Shown: positions 19,525-27,765 of the stretch, one piece after another
Layout: every line of letters begins with the position of its first letter
How positions within the stretch are numbered: the stretch's first letter is position 1
Source: Pseudomaricurvus alcaniphilus
GTDB lineage: Bacteria > Pseudomonadota > Gammaproteobacteria > Pseudomonadales > Cellvibrionaceae
NCBI RefSeq assembly: GCF_011440395.1
Contig: NZ_JAAOIX010000001.1
Coordinates: 620,001-684,000, forward strand
Direction of reading: 5' to 3'
DNA length: 64,000 bases
Program-made: the position numbers and the translations under genes
The notes under the pieces: generated by a model
What the model saw: only the letters and a program-made list of their open reading frames with translations
The model's database searches: none
Told to the model about the DNA's origin: nothing

Positions 19525-21006
19525 ATGCAAGTATCCAGGCACAAGGTCACACGGCTCCTGCAGCTGGGCCTGCTTGCATCTGTGATCGGTGCGGTCTTAT
19601 TGCTCACCCGCAGCCAACCCCCCACCGTCCTCGAACTCGTCTTAGCCCAGGGCGAGCTGACCATTCTGTCCCGCAATGGCCCCACCACCTACTACGAAGG
19701 CCCCAACGGGCTGGACGGCTACGAGTACACCCTGGCCCATGAGTTCGCCCAATACCTCGGCGTAGAGCTGAAAATTTCCGAAGTGGAGCACCTGGGCAGC
19801 CTGCTCGACGCAGTCGGCACTGAGCGTGGCCAGCTGGGGGCCGCCGGCCTCACAGTAACCGAAGAGCGCCGCAAAAAAGTGCGTTTTTCCGCCCCCTATA
19901 TGGAGGTCACCCAGCAGCTTGTTTACCGGGCCGGCTCTAATCGCCCCGCCGACATTGCAGACCTGTACGACAAGACCATCCTGGTTATCTCCGACAGCGC
20001 CCACGTGGAAACCCTGCGCCAGCTGCAGAAGGAGCATCCGCAGTTGCGTTGGCACGAGCAATCCAATGTGGAAATGGTCGAACTGATTGAAATGGTGCAC
20101 AACGGCGACATCGACATCACCATCGTCGATTCAAACGCTTATAAACTGAACCGCTCGCTCTACCCCATGGCCCAGGTTGCTTTCGATGTCTCGGAGCCGC
20201 AGCAATTGGCCTGGGCCTTCCCCCGCTCGACCGACAACAGCTTGTACGACCTCGCCAATGAGTTTATCGCCCAGGCCCGGGACGAAGGTAAGCTGGCCCA
20301 AATCCACGATCGGCACTACGGTCGCCTCAACAGCATGGATACCGGCAGCGCCCTTACCTTCGCCCGGCGCTTGGAGACCCGCTTGCCACGCTGGCAGGAG
20401 CACCTGCAGGGTGCCGCGGAAAAGTACGATCTCGACTGGCGCTTGCTGGCGGCAATCAGCTATCAGGAGTCACACTGGAACCCACGCGCCAAGTCCTACA
20501 CCGGCGTTCGTGGCCTGATGATGCTGACCCAGGCGACGGCGGCGGAAATGGGGATCACCAACCGCATTGACCCTGAACAGAGCATTTACGGTGGCGCCAA
20601 ATACTACCGCAAGATCTACGATCGCCTGCCCGCCAGCATCGTGGGCAAGAGCCGCCAATGGATGGCCCTGGCTGCGTACAATATCGGCTTTGGCCACCTG
20701 GAAGACGCACGGGTATTGACGCAGCGCCACGGCGGCGACCCCAACCTTTGGGACGACGTAAAGAAACATTTACCCCTGCTCACCAAGCGCAAGTACTACA
20801 GCACCTTGAAGCACGGCTATGCCCGCGGTCACGAGCCGGTTTCCTACGTCCGCAATATCCGCAACTTCTTCAACACCATCGCCTGGCACCAGCAGATCAA
20901 GCAGAGCAAGTTTGCCTCCTCCCGCGACCGGATGAATGAGCTGGACGAGGTGCCCGCCACCGCCAACGAGCAGGCCCAGGCCGAGCAGTCCACCACGGTA
21001 CTTTAG
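19525..21006 (+). CDS. mltF: membrane-bound lytic murein transglycosylase F
   Basis: Peptidoglycan lytic enzyme of the envelope. Residues 8-28 are a hydrophobic export segment without a lipobox cysteine. Residues about 40-270 form the SBP_bac_3-like regulatory domain. Residues about 285-450 form the SLT family 1 catalytic domain with Glu315 in ISYQESHWNP, then GLMMLT and AAYNIGFGHL. The length (493) is normal. The start has a GGAGCAAAGG Shine-Dalgarno directly upstream. A 15-bp tandem repeat begins right after the stop codon and runs into the tail of the convergent tadA gene. Confidence 0.94.
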   Translation: MQVSRHKVTRLLQLGLLASVIGAVLLLTRSQPPTVLELVLAQGELTILSRNGPTTYYEGPNGLDGYEYTLAHEFAQYLGVELKISEVEHLGSLLDAVGTERGQLGAAGLTVTEERRKKVRFSAPYMEVTQQLVYRAGSNRPADIADLYDKTILVISDSAHVETLRQLQKEHPQLRWHEQSNVEMVELIEMVHNGDIDITIVDSNAYKLNRSLYPMAQVAFDVSEPQQLAWAFPRSTDNSLYDLANEFIAQARDEGKLAQIHDRHYGRLNSMDTGSALTFARRLETRLPRWQEHLQGAAEKYDLDWRLLAAISYQESHWNPRAKSYTGVRGLMMLTQATAAEMGITNRIDPEQSIYGGAKYYRKIYDRLPASIVGKSRQWMALAAYNIGFGHLEDARVLTQRHGGDPNLWDDVKKHLPLLTKRKYYSTLKHGYARGHEPVSYVRNIRNFFNTIAWHQQIKQSKFASSRDRMNELDEVPATANEQAQAEQSTTVL

Positions 21007-21007
21007 C

Positions 21008-21080
21008 AGTCCCGTGAGGGGTAGTCCCGTGAGGAGTAGTCCCGTCAGGAGTAGTCCCGTCAGGAGTGGCCCCGTCAGGG
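21008..21080. repeat. 15-bp minisatellite between mltF and tadA
   Basis: Four full units of AGTCCCGTSAGGRGT at 21008-21067 and a fifth, diverged unit at 21068-21080. The array starts 2 nt after the mltF stop. The fifth unit contains the tadA stop codon (21075-21077 on the other strand). Adjacent copies differ by single substitutions, so the array is young. Confidence 0.9.
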
Positions 21081-21608
21081 TGCCTGGGCAGATCGCGCCG
21101 CCAACTTTTGCGCCCTGCGCTCCTGTCGCCGGCGCTGGAAGAACGCCTGGATCATCGCCACTGCCTCCGCCTCACAGACACCGTGCTCAAAGTCGATACG
21201 ATGATTCAGGTTGTCCTGCTGAAACAGATTTTGCTGACTGCTGATTACCGCACCCGCCTTGGGTTCCGCTGCGGCAAACACCACTCTCGCCACACGACTG
21301 TGAATCAGGGCGCCTGCGCACATGGTGCAGGGCTCAATGGTGACGTACAGTGTAGCCCCCGGCACCCGGTAATTGTTGAGATTGCGCGCGGCCTGGCGCA
21401 GTGCCACGATTTCCGCGTGTGCGGTGGGATCACAGCCGCTGATGGGCTGGTTCCAGCCTTCCCCAATAAGCTTGTCGTCCAGCACCAGCAGCGCACCCAC
21501 CGGCACTTCCCCGAGCTGCTCAGCCCGCTGCGCCAGTTGCAGCGCTCGCCCCATCCAGTACTGGTCCCGCTGGGCTTGTGACTCGGCGCACTCAGTCGCC
21601 ATCGCCAA
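21075..21608 (-). CDS. tadA: tRNA adenosine(34) deaminase
   Basis: Converts A34 to inosine in tRNA-Arg(ACG), whose gene is also in this window (60.7 kb). The 177 residues carry zinc ligands and catalytic residues His64-Ala-Glu66 and PCTMC with Cys94 and Cys97. The core matches the TadA family (GEVPVGALLV, NDPTAHAEI-type loop). The exact start is uncertain: MAMATECAES overlaps the upstream DUF1653 gene by 17 bp, and the conserved region starts only near residue 15. The stop codon is inside the last unit of a 15-bp repeat shared with the mltF 3' end. Confidence 0.95.
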   Translation of the reverse strand: MAMATECAESQAQRDQYWMGRALQLAQRAEQLGEVPVGALLVLDDKLIGEGWNQPISGCDPTAHAEIVALRQAARNLNNYRVPGATLYVTIEPCTMCAGALIHSRVARVVFAAAEPKAGAVISSQQNLFQQDNLNHRIDFEHGVCEAEAVAMIQAFFQRRRQERRAQKLAARSAQAP

Positions 21609-21885
21609 CCTGCCGCACTGTCTGGTCGCCTGATGTTAGACCTGCGCCAGCAGCGGACTCCTCCGCGCCAGCCGGCCGCACATAGGTAAAACGGGGCTGC
21701 CTGACCCCGTCCACGTCTACCTGCTCGGTAAACATCTGCAGGGGCCTGACCCACCAGCTGTAGTCGCCGTACAGGCAGCGATAAACCACCAGTGCTTCCT
21801 CTGTTTCACTGTGCCGGGCCACTTCAAAAACCTGGTATTCCCGGCCCTTGTAATGGCGATAAATGCCTGCGGGCAACTCACCCAT
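21592..21885 (-). CDS. DUF1653 protein
   Basis: A 97-residue protein whose first 65 residues match DUF1653 (GIYRHYKGREYQVFEVARHSETEEALVVYRCLYGDYSWWVRPLQMF), a small beta-rich domain of unknown function. The C-terminal 30 residues are low complexity and overlap the tadA start by 17 bp, suggesting translational coupling. The ATG and the G-E-L-P-A-G-I-Y start fit the family. Confidence 0.85.
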   Translation of the reverse strand: MGELPAGIYRHYKGREYQVFEVARHSETEEALVVYRCLYGDYSWWVRPLQMFTEQVDVDGVRQPRFTYVRPAGAEESAAGAGLTSGDQTVRQVGDGD

Positions 21886-22077
21886 ATTTCACCTCTTGGG
21901 AAATGCGATTGTGCGCCATTTTAACACCATACCCCGGCCACCTTGCAGCCCGACAGCCTCTGCGGCTCGCCCAGGTGCGACATTCGCCTCCATATAGGGT
22001 CAATATTTGTTAACGGGATTATCACTGCCTGGCGAATTTGGTGTAGAATTCCGCCAAATTTGAAAACGGGGTCATCC

Positions 22078-22398
22078 ATGCCACTTATCAACTATATTGA
22101 AGCAAACGGTAATCATCACGAAATCGAGGTTGCCTCCGGCGACAGCATCATGCAGGGTGCAGTCGACAACATGATCGATGCCATTCTGGCTGAGTGCGGC
22201 GGTGCCTGTGCCTGTGCCACTTGTCATTGCTACGTAGACGAGAGCTGCATTGACAAAGTGCCTGCGGCCACTGAGCTGGAAAAGGATCTACTGGAAGCCG
22301 TGCTGGAGCCCCGCGACAACAGTCGCCTGAGTTGCCAGTTGGTGGTTACTGATGACATGGAAGGCTTTACCGTGCACCTGCCCGAATCGCAGTACTGA
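22078..22398 (+). CDS. 2Fe-2S ferredoxin, adrenodoxin/putidaredoxin type
   Basis: A 106-residue electron carrier. The cluster ligands are in AECGGACACATCHCYV (C-x5-C-x2-C) and SRLSCQLVV, the spacing of vertebrate-type ferredoxins that serve cytochrome P450s and Fe-S assembly. No P450 or reductase gene is in the window, so the partner is unknown; the ISC ferredoxin is usually a different protein in an isc operon. The open frame runs 45 codons upstream, but MPLINYIEANG is the family start. A terminator follows the stop by about 30 nt, so this is probably a single-gene transcript. Confidence 0.92.
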   Translation: MPLINYIEANGNHHEIEVASGDSIMQGAVDNMIDAILAECGGACACATCHCYVDESCIDKVPAATELEKDLLEAVLEPRDNSRLSCQLVVTDDMEGFTVHLPESQY

Positions 22399-22427
22399 TC
22401 CACGCCGATCAGTCGCTGCAGTGATCC

Positions 22428-22456
22428 CGCCCGCATTCCGCGGGCGAGTTGTTTTA
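22428..22456 (+). terminator. terminator of the ferredoxin gene
   Basis: Perfect 7-bp stem CGCCCGC / GCGGGCG with an ATTCC loop at 22428-22446, followed by agttgtttta. The tail is only moderately T-rich. It is placed 30 nt past the ferredoxin stop, between convergent genes. Confidence 0.6.
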
Positions 22457-22468
22457 CCCCAAGTAAAC

Positions 22469-23188
22469 CTACTCTATCCGAAATGACGCATTCACCTGTG
22501 CTTCAATGGTGTGATTGCCAATATTGACCTCCGCCGCACCGGCATCACTGGCCACCCCCATCATGGCGACCGCTTCCCGGCGCATGATTGGCGCTGGCTG
22601 CCAGTGGGTGTTGATATTCAGGTTCTGAACTTCGCCCACTTTGTTACCCAGCGGGCGCAGCGCCGCCAGCGCTTTTTCCCGAGCCCTTTGCACTGCCGCC
22701 GCTATGGCGTCCAGTTCCAGCGCGTCGCGATTGCTGAAATCAAACTGGGTCGGCTGTAATTCACCGGCGCCGGCGTTGATCAGGCCACCATAAAGATTGG
22801 CCAATAACCCTACATCGCGCAGCTTGATGGTAAAGTTGGCACTGGCCTCGTAGCCACTCAGCTGGCGCGGCTGGTTGCGCGGGTAGTGCCATTTGGGGGC
22901 CACCAACACTTGGGCGGCGCGGATGTCGTCGGGGTTGATGCGCTGCTGTTTGAGGTAGCGAATCACGGTATCCAGTTTGCGCTGGGCCAGGCGTATCGCC
23001 TCCTCTGCCTCCTGGCTCTCCTCAATGATGCGACCGCTCATAATGGCGATATCTGGCGTCGCTTCCACTGTGCCTGTGGCTGAGCTGCTGATCAGGCGCA
23101 ATTGCTCGGGCTGGCTGTCGGCGTGGGCCCAACCGGCCGCCAGTGCACCGGCCAGTGCGATAAAGATTAATAAGCGTGCTTTTTGCAT
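22469..23188 (-). CDS. SIMPL-domain periplasmic protein (YggE/DUF541)
   Basis: A 239-residue exported protein. Residues 1-23 are a signal peptide (MQKARLLIFIALAGALAAGWAHA), and the rest is a SIMPL/DUF541 domain: VEATPDIAIMSGRI, AQRKLDTVIRYLKQQ, SGYEASANFTIKLRD. The E. coli relative YggE lowers oxidative stress; the general function is unknown. It is convergent with the ferredoxin gene. Upstream lies a gap carrying a long inverted repeat. Confidence 0.9.
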   Translation of the reverse strand: MQKARLLIFIALAGALAAGWAHADSQPEQLRLISSSATGTVEATPDIAIMSGRIIEESQEAEEAIRLAQRKLDTVIRYLKQQRINPDDIRAAQVLVAPKWHYPRNQPRQLSGYEASANFTIKLRDVGLLANLYGGLINAGAGELQPTQFDFSNRDALELDAIAAAVQRAREKALAALRPLGNKVGEVQNLNINTHWQPAPIMRREAVAMMGVASDAGAAEVNIGNHTIEAQVNASFRIE

Positions 23189-23549
23189 GGATGTTCACTC
23201 CTTTGTTAACAGTGGCCAGAGTTGTCGGTCTGGCACTACCCGGCGCCTTCCTTACGGTAAGGGTCGGGATTAGGGTTTTGGCTGTGGTTTCAAATTCCCA
23301 TATCACCGCTATGAATAAGCCAGCTGTCGGTGATAGTAGACTTGTCGTCCTGGTAGCATTAGCGCTTTTCCCGGCCTGGCTCCGGGGGCTTGCTTTCAAG
23401 ACTCGCCGTGCACCCGTCCGTGGGGGCTCCACGACAGCATCCATGCTGTCGAGGGTCTTGAAAGCAAGCCCCCGAACCCAGACCTACCATATTGCCAGTT
23501 GGGGGATGTTTGGCTTCGATCGTAATTGGGTGTGGCTTTAGCTCAGTGA
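23189..23549. other. non-coding gap with dispersed repeat A
   Basis: No gene is apparent. The dominant feature is the inverted-repeat element at 23383-23474, described separately. A small imperfect repeat of gg-taagggt and ggttttgg words lies near 23250. The promoter of the SIMPL gene should lie near the left end. Confidence 0.6.
23383..23474. repeat. dispersed inverted-repeat element A
   Basis: Arms CGGGGGCTTGCTTTCAAGAC (23383-23402) and its exact complement (23455-23474) enclose a 52-nt loop that holds a second hairpin, GACAGCATCCATGCTGTC (23433-23450). The flanks ggcctggctc and gaacccagacc extend the pairing imperfectly. A related, more diverged copy lies at 34563-34826. Confidence 0.85.
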
Positions 23550-24896
23550 TCATTGCCCTGCGTAGGGAAACAATCCGTCCCAGCGCTGGTCCAGGATTTT
23601 TAACGCAGCGGGCAAGTCCACCGCACTGTAACCGCTCTCGGCATCGCCTTGGACAAGCCCGAAGCGCAACAGTTTCTGCAGGGCATCGTCAATTTCAAAA
23701 TCCACCGCACTGTCGAGGATACCGTGCAGCCACTTCTCAATATGCTGATCCAACTCCTGGGCGCTGAGCGGATGGGTGGATTGGCTGAGAAAGTAATAGG
23801 CCAGCAGCGCTTCTTTGCCCTCTTCTTCCTCGGCTTCGTCGAGCAAGCGGTAAAAGACACCGGCGTTGTTATCCAGGTTTTTGAAGTAGAGGTTTTGGGT
23901 CAGGGTCTGGATAAAGCGCAGTTTGCGGTTCTTGAAGTTGTTGAACTGCTTCCAGAAGTGCACTCCCAGCGCGCCCAATCCGGCCATAAGTGCCAGCAGT
24001 GCGGCCTTGTCCAGTTGCACCGGCTGGTCAGACGCCCCGAGCCAGTAGCCCGCCAGGGAGGCCAGCAGGATCAGTGAACCGCCCAGTTTGGTGGATACGA
24101 CGATGCCGCCGCCCACCGCGGCCGGTACACCAATCATCAGTTTGTCGCGCAGGCGCATCCGCACCTGGGTGTTGGGAAACAGCATTTCCAGGTCGGCCTT
24201 GGGCACGTCCTGGAAGAGCTTGAGCAGGGTCGAGCCCGGCCGGCAGAGGGGTTTCTCTGCCTGCAGCTGTGGTTTGAATTTGAGGTAGACCACCACCCGG
24301 TCGTAGTTGATAAACGACACCACTTGTTTGCGCAGCCCGAACCAGCTTTGAATGGTCTCCTGGCGGCGACTGGCACCGCGGCAAAACAGCAGCACTTCGT
24401 CGAAATCGTCAAAGTCTACCTGCAGGCGGATTTTAAACAGCGAGGATTCTTGCAGCGCCTGCTGCAGGTCGGTTTCGGTCAATTTTTCGTAATTGGCCTT
24501 GTCCAGCACCTGGGCCAGCAAGTCTTCCAGGGACGGCTCGCCTGCGTCCGCCGGCAACTGGGTCAGGAAGCGGGTATCGGCGTTGGGATCGTGGGCGGCA
24601 TAGGCCCGTTTGAAGCTTTCCTGCAGGGCGTGGAACTCGTAGTGCAGCAGGCTGTTGAGCAGGGTGGCAAAGTGACGAAAATCCGTGGCCCACAGTTTAT
24701 CCGGGGCGCCCTGGCGTAAACACAGTTCCACCAGGTCGCCGCGGCGCAGGGGGATAAAGCGCAGAGACTTCTCGCCAGCGGCCTCGTCACTGGCGCCACT
24801 GCTGCGGACAGTTACGTCTACACAGGTACTGTGAGTGCCGCTGTTCTTTTCCCTGTTGGAATCGGTGTTAGTACTGCTGCCACTGTCGATAGTCAC
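23550..24896 (-). CDS. DUF3754 (TMEM143-like) membrane protein
   Basis: A 448-residue protein of the DUF3754 family, related to eukaryotic TMEM143. The N-terminal half is soluble (FIPLRRGDLVELC, LFCRGASRRQETIQSWFGLRK, INYDRVVVYLKFK), followed by two hydrophobic helices (about 250-305) and a soluble C-terminal region with YFKNLDNNAGVFYRLLDEAEEEE. Function is unknown. It starts with GTG inside the stop codon of the YbaN gene (GTGA, 4-bp overlap), so the two are co-translated. The first 45 residues are low complexity and rich in Ser and Thr. Confidence 0.85.
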   Translation of the reverse strand: MTIDSGSSTNTDSNREKNSGTHSTCVDVTVRSSGASDEAAGEKSLRFIPLRRGDLVELCLRQGAPDKLWATDFRHFATLLNSLLHYEFHALQESFKRAYAAHDPNADTRFLTQLPADAGEPSLEDLLAQVLDKANYEKLTETDLQQALQESSLFKIRLQVDFDDFDEVLLFCRGASRRQETIQSWFGLRKQVVSFINYDRVVVYLKFKPQLQAEKPLCRPGSTLLKLFQDVPKADLEMLFPNTQVRMRLRDKLMIGVPAAVGGGIVVSTKLGGSLILLASLAGYWLGASDQPVQLDKAALLALMAGLGALGVHFWKQFNNFKNRKLRFIQTLTQNLYFKNLDNNAGVFYRLLDEAEEEEGKEALLAYYFLSQSTHPLSAQELDQHIEKWLHGILDSAVDFEIDDALQKLLRFGLVQGDAESGYSAVDLPAALKILDQRWDGLFPYAGQ

Positions 24897-25393
24897 TTGG
24901 GTTTACCTCCATCGGCAGTTTTTCCTGCGCCGGTGGGTGTGCCCGGACCCGTGCCTGCAGTGTCCGGCTCTGACCTCTTGTCCAGCTCGGCGTTGCCAGT
25001 CGATTCAGCGTTCCCACCCGACTCAGCGCTCTCTTCCAGCAGCGGCAAACTCAGCAAATACCAACTGACACAGCTGCCGATCAGCACCAGCCCTATGGCT
25101 GCCCAGGCGCGACCGATAATCAGGGACGACGATAACATGCTAAACCAGAGTAACAGCAACACCCGGTTGCGCACCTTGAGGGGTATGCCCTGGCCGTCCT
25201 CCCAGGAGCGCACTATCAACCCCAGCCGCTTGTGGTTGCGCAGCCAGTGATGGAAACGGTCACTGGAGCGGGCAAAGCACCAGGCCGCCAGCAAGATAAA
25301 CGGCGTGGTGGGCAAAATTGGCAGGAAAATACCAATTACTCCCAGCACCACACTGAACCAGCCCAGGGATATCAAAAAATAGCGCTTTACCAT
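24893..25393 (-). CDS. YbaN-family (DUF454) inner membrane protein
   Basis: A 166-residue protein. The first 120 residues match DUF454: FLISLGWFSVVLGVIGIFLPILPTTPFILLAAWCFARSS, then RSWEDGQGIPLKVRN and two more hydrophobic helices. The C-terminal 45 residues are low-complexity (repeated ESAESGGNAESTGNAE) and probably unstructured; they contain short tandem repeats of the same sort seen elsewhere in the window. It overlaps the DUF3754 gene by 4 bp. Function is unknown. Confidence 0.88.
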   Translation of the reverse strand: MVKRYFLISLGWFSVVLGVIGIFLPILPTTPFILLAAWCFARSSDRFHHWLRNHKRLGLIVRSWEDGQGIPLKVRNRVLLLLWFSMLSSSLIIGRAWAAIGLVLIGSCVSWYLLSLPLLEESAESGGNAESTGNAELDKRSEPDTAGTGPGTPTGAGKTADGGKPK

Positions 25394-25431
25394 AACCCGG
25401 CAGCCACTAGCGGCGGCAGTTTGTGACTGCT

Positions 25432-25914
25432 CTAGTGATGGTGCCCGCCGGCGCCGTGGGCGTGACCGTGAGAGATCTCTTCGGCGGTGGCATCGCGCAC
25501 CTCGAGCACATCCACGCTAAAGGCCAGCGACTTGCCCGCCAGCGGGTGGTTGCCGTCGATATCCAGGGTTTTCAGGCCAACCTTGATGACGGTGGCCTCC
25601 TGGGGACCGTGCTCGGTGCTCAATTGTACGACCATGCCCGGGGTTATTTTGCCCTTGGTGAGCAGGTGCTTTTTCGCGACCCGCTGCACTGCACCTTCCT
25701 TGCGCTGCCCGTAGCCTTTTTCCGGACTCAGGGTAACATCGAAGCTTTCGCCTTCGGACTTGCCTTCCAGTGCCTCTTCCAGCCCTGGCAACATGCCGCC
25801 ATGACCGTGCAAATACAGCACTGGACCGTCTTCCTGGGAATCTTCAAAAACTTCACCGCCCTCTTCACGCAGACGGTAGTGGAAGGAAACGACTTTATCG
25901 GCACTGATTTGCAT
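25432..25914 (-). CDS. slyD: FKBP-type isomerase SlyD
   Basis: Prolyl isomerase and metallochaperone for nickel enzymes. The 160 residues have the split FKBP domain (VVSFHYRLREEGGEVFEDS, HGGMLPGLEEALEGKSEGESFDVTLSPEKGYG), the inserted IF chaperone domain (about 75-120) and a His-rich C-terminus ending HGHAHGAGGHHH. The tail is much shorter than the metal-binding tail of E. coli SlyD but is still rich in histidine. The start MQISADKVVSF is typical. No nickel enzyme genes are nearby. Confidence 0.94.
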   Translation of the reverse strand: MQISADKVVSFHYRLREEGGEVFEDSQEDGPVLYLHGHGGMLPGLEEALEGKSEGESFDVTLSPEKGYGQRKEGAVQRVAKKHLLTKGKITPGMVVQLSTEHGPQEATVIKVGLKTLDIDGNHPLAGKSLAFSVDVLEVRDATAEEISHGHAHGAGGHHH

Positions 25915-26013
25915 GCTGGGTCCTGTTTACAAGAAATATTAATTAAAGTGGATTGGGACAACCTGCAAAGTATGGCGGCTATCGGGCCGCCGTTCAAACG
26001 AAACTGTGCCAGC

Positions 26014-26670
26014 TCAAGCACTTATCTGCAGCAGCGCCCCGTGCAACCGGGCAAATTGCTGCAGTTCGCCCAGATACTGATCGGGCAGGAGAACCCGGCA
26101 AAGGATCACGTCGCTGTAATCAACCTCGAGCACTTCACCATCGTGCTGCTGCAGCCAGTGGCGCAGCGGTTGCTCCAGCGCGTAACTGCCCTGCAGCTGG
26201 CAACGGGCCTGTGGCTGATTCTGTGCCAGCAGCAGTTGCTCCATGGCCGCCTGCGCCGCTTGGCTATAGGCTCTCACAAGTCCACCCGCCCCCAGCTTGA
26301 CCCCGCCAAAATAGCGACTCACCACCAGCATGATATCCCCCACCTGCTTGTGCTGCAGCACATTGAGAATGGGCCGCCCGGCGGTGCCGCCAGGCTCGCC
26401 ATCGTCAGATGAGGCCACCGCAGAGGGGGACCGGGGGTTGCCAATCACATAGGCCCAGCAGTGGTGGCGGGCATCGGGCCAGGCCTGGCGCGCGGCTTGC
26501 AAAACCTCCAGCGCCTGGTCACGGCTGCCGGCCAGTGCGGCACGGGCGTGAAAGCGGCTCTTTTTGATCTCGTACTCTGCCAGCCCCACCCCTACCGGCA
26601 CCGCATAGCCAGCTCTTGCCTGTTTGTCATTCACACCTTTCAACCCTGCTTGCGCGGCCGGTTGCTGCAA
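26014..26670 (-). CDS. yigZ: YigZ/IMPACT-family protein
   Basis: A 218-residue protein of the IMPACT/UPF0029 family. The N-terminal domain has YEIKKSRFHARAA, HHCWAYVIG, SSDDGEPGGTAGRPIL and VVSRYFGGVKLGAGGLVRAY, the family signature; the C-terminal DUF1949-like domain covers about 145-218. Role unknown; eukaryotic IMPACT regulates Gcn2. The annotated ATG adds about a dozen residues; a GTG at residue 13 (VNDKQAR) preceded by AGGG is an equally good start. It is divergent from rbgA. Confidence 0.9.
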   Translation of the reverse strand: MQQPAAQAGLKGVNDKQARAGYAVPVGVGLAEYEIKKSRFHARAALAGSRDQALEVLQAARQAWPDARHHCWAYVIGNPRSPSAVASSDDGEPGGTAGRPILNVLQHKQVGDIMLVVSRYFGGVKLGAGGLVRAYSQAAQAAMEQLLLAQNQPQARCQLQGSYALEQPLRHWLQQHDGEVLEVDYSDVILCRVLLPDQYLGELQQFARLHGALLQISA

Positions 26671-26805
26671 TTGCCTCGGCCGGCTGCCACCCCATACCGG
26701 TTGCCGACGAGCTTGTCCGCCGCCCGGGGGGCAGATTCCTTAACATTAACGCCACAGACCATTACAATGCGCTCCCACTCGCTCTTTATACAGGCACCTC
26801 TACCC

Positions 26806-27759
26806 ATGGCCATTCAATGGTATCCGGGCCACATGCACAAGGCCCGCAAACAAATGCTGGAGGTACTGCCCCAGGTCGATCTGTTGATCGAGGTCCTGGA
26901 CGCCCGCATCCCCTATTCCAGTGAAAACCCCGCTATTGCCAAGTTGCGCGGCGACAAACCCTGCATCAAGGTGCTGAGCAAAAGCGACCTGGCCGACCCC
27001 GAGGTCACGGCCCTCTGGCAAGACTACCTGGAGCGGGAGAAAGGGGTGAAAACCCTGGCCATAACCTCGACCGAACCGGGCAAGATGAAGCAACTTATCG
27101 AATTGTGTCGCAAAATGCTACCGGCCCGGGACGCCAGCTTCAAAAGCATCAACACCATGATTGTGGGCATTCCCAATGTCGGCAAATCCACCCTGATCAA
27201 TATCCTCGCAGGCCGGACCATCGCCAAAACCGGCAACGAACCGGCAGTGACCAAGGCGCAACAAAAAATCAATCTCGGCAGTGGTATCGTCCTGCTCGAT
27301 ACCCCGGGCATTCTCTGGCCCAAGGTGGAAAACCCCAAGAGCGGCTACCGCCTCGCCGCCACTGGCGCCATCAAGGATACCGCCATGGAGTACGATGATG
27401 TGGGTTTCTTTGTCGCCGAGTATCTGCTCCAGCACTACCCGGAACTGCTGCAGCAGCGCTTTCAGCTGGAGCAACTGGGGGCTACCGAACTGGAATTCCT
27501 GGAGCAGGCGGCACTGCGCCGCGGCGCCCTGGGCAGCGGTGGCAGGGTCAACCTGCATAAAATTTGCGAGCTGCTGATCAACGATCTGCGCTCCGGTACC
27601 CTGGGCAATATCAGCTTGGAGACACCCGGGATGATCGCCGGCGAAGAACTTGAAGTGGCGCAATTGCAGGCCGAAAAGGCCAACCAGAAAAAGTCGCGCA
27701 AACAAAATTTCAAGGCCCGCAATTCCGCAGCGAATTCCGCACCGAAAGACAAACGCTGA
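26806..27759 (+). CDS. rbgA: ribosome biogenesis GTPase YlqF/RbgA
   Basis: Circularly permuted GTPase acting in 50S subunit assembly. Motif order is permuted: G4 (LSKSDLAD, about 63) precedes G1 (GIPNVGKSTLIN, about 123) and G3 (DTPGI, about 165). The C-terminal RNA-binding domain follows. The start MAIQWYPGHMHKARKQM is the family signature; the frame is open 115 codons upstream, but that region is antisense to yigZ. 317 residues is normal. It heads a compact operon with the next three genes (6 bp gap, then overlaps). Confidence 0.94.
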   Translation: MAIQWYPGHMHKARKQMLEVLPQVDLLIEVLDARIPYSSENPAIAKLRGDKPCIKVLSKSDLADPEVTALWQDYLEREKGVKTLAITSTEPGKMKQLIELCRKMLPARDASFKSINTMIVGIPNVGKSTLINILAGRTIAKTGNEPAVTKAQQKINLGSGIVLLDTPGILWPKVENPKSGYRLAATGAIKDTAMEYDDVGFFVAEYLLQHYPELLQQRFQLEQLGATELEFLEQAALRRGALGSGGRVNLHKICELLINDLRSGTLGNISLETPGMIAGEELEVAQLQAEKANQKKSRKQNFKARNSAANSAPKDKR

Positions 27760-27765
27760 GCAACC

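Noticed and set aside
20936-21244. 102-aa plus-strand ORF reading through the mltF-tadA repeat
   Set aside because: Its sequence (repeated SPVRS) is a direct translation of the 15-bp units; it overlaps both real genes.
22019-22049. Promoter for the ferredoxin gene (TTATCA ... TAGAAT)
   Set aside because: The spacing is 19 nt and the -35 is poor; not strong enough to report as a feature.
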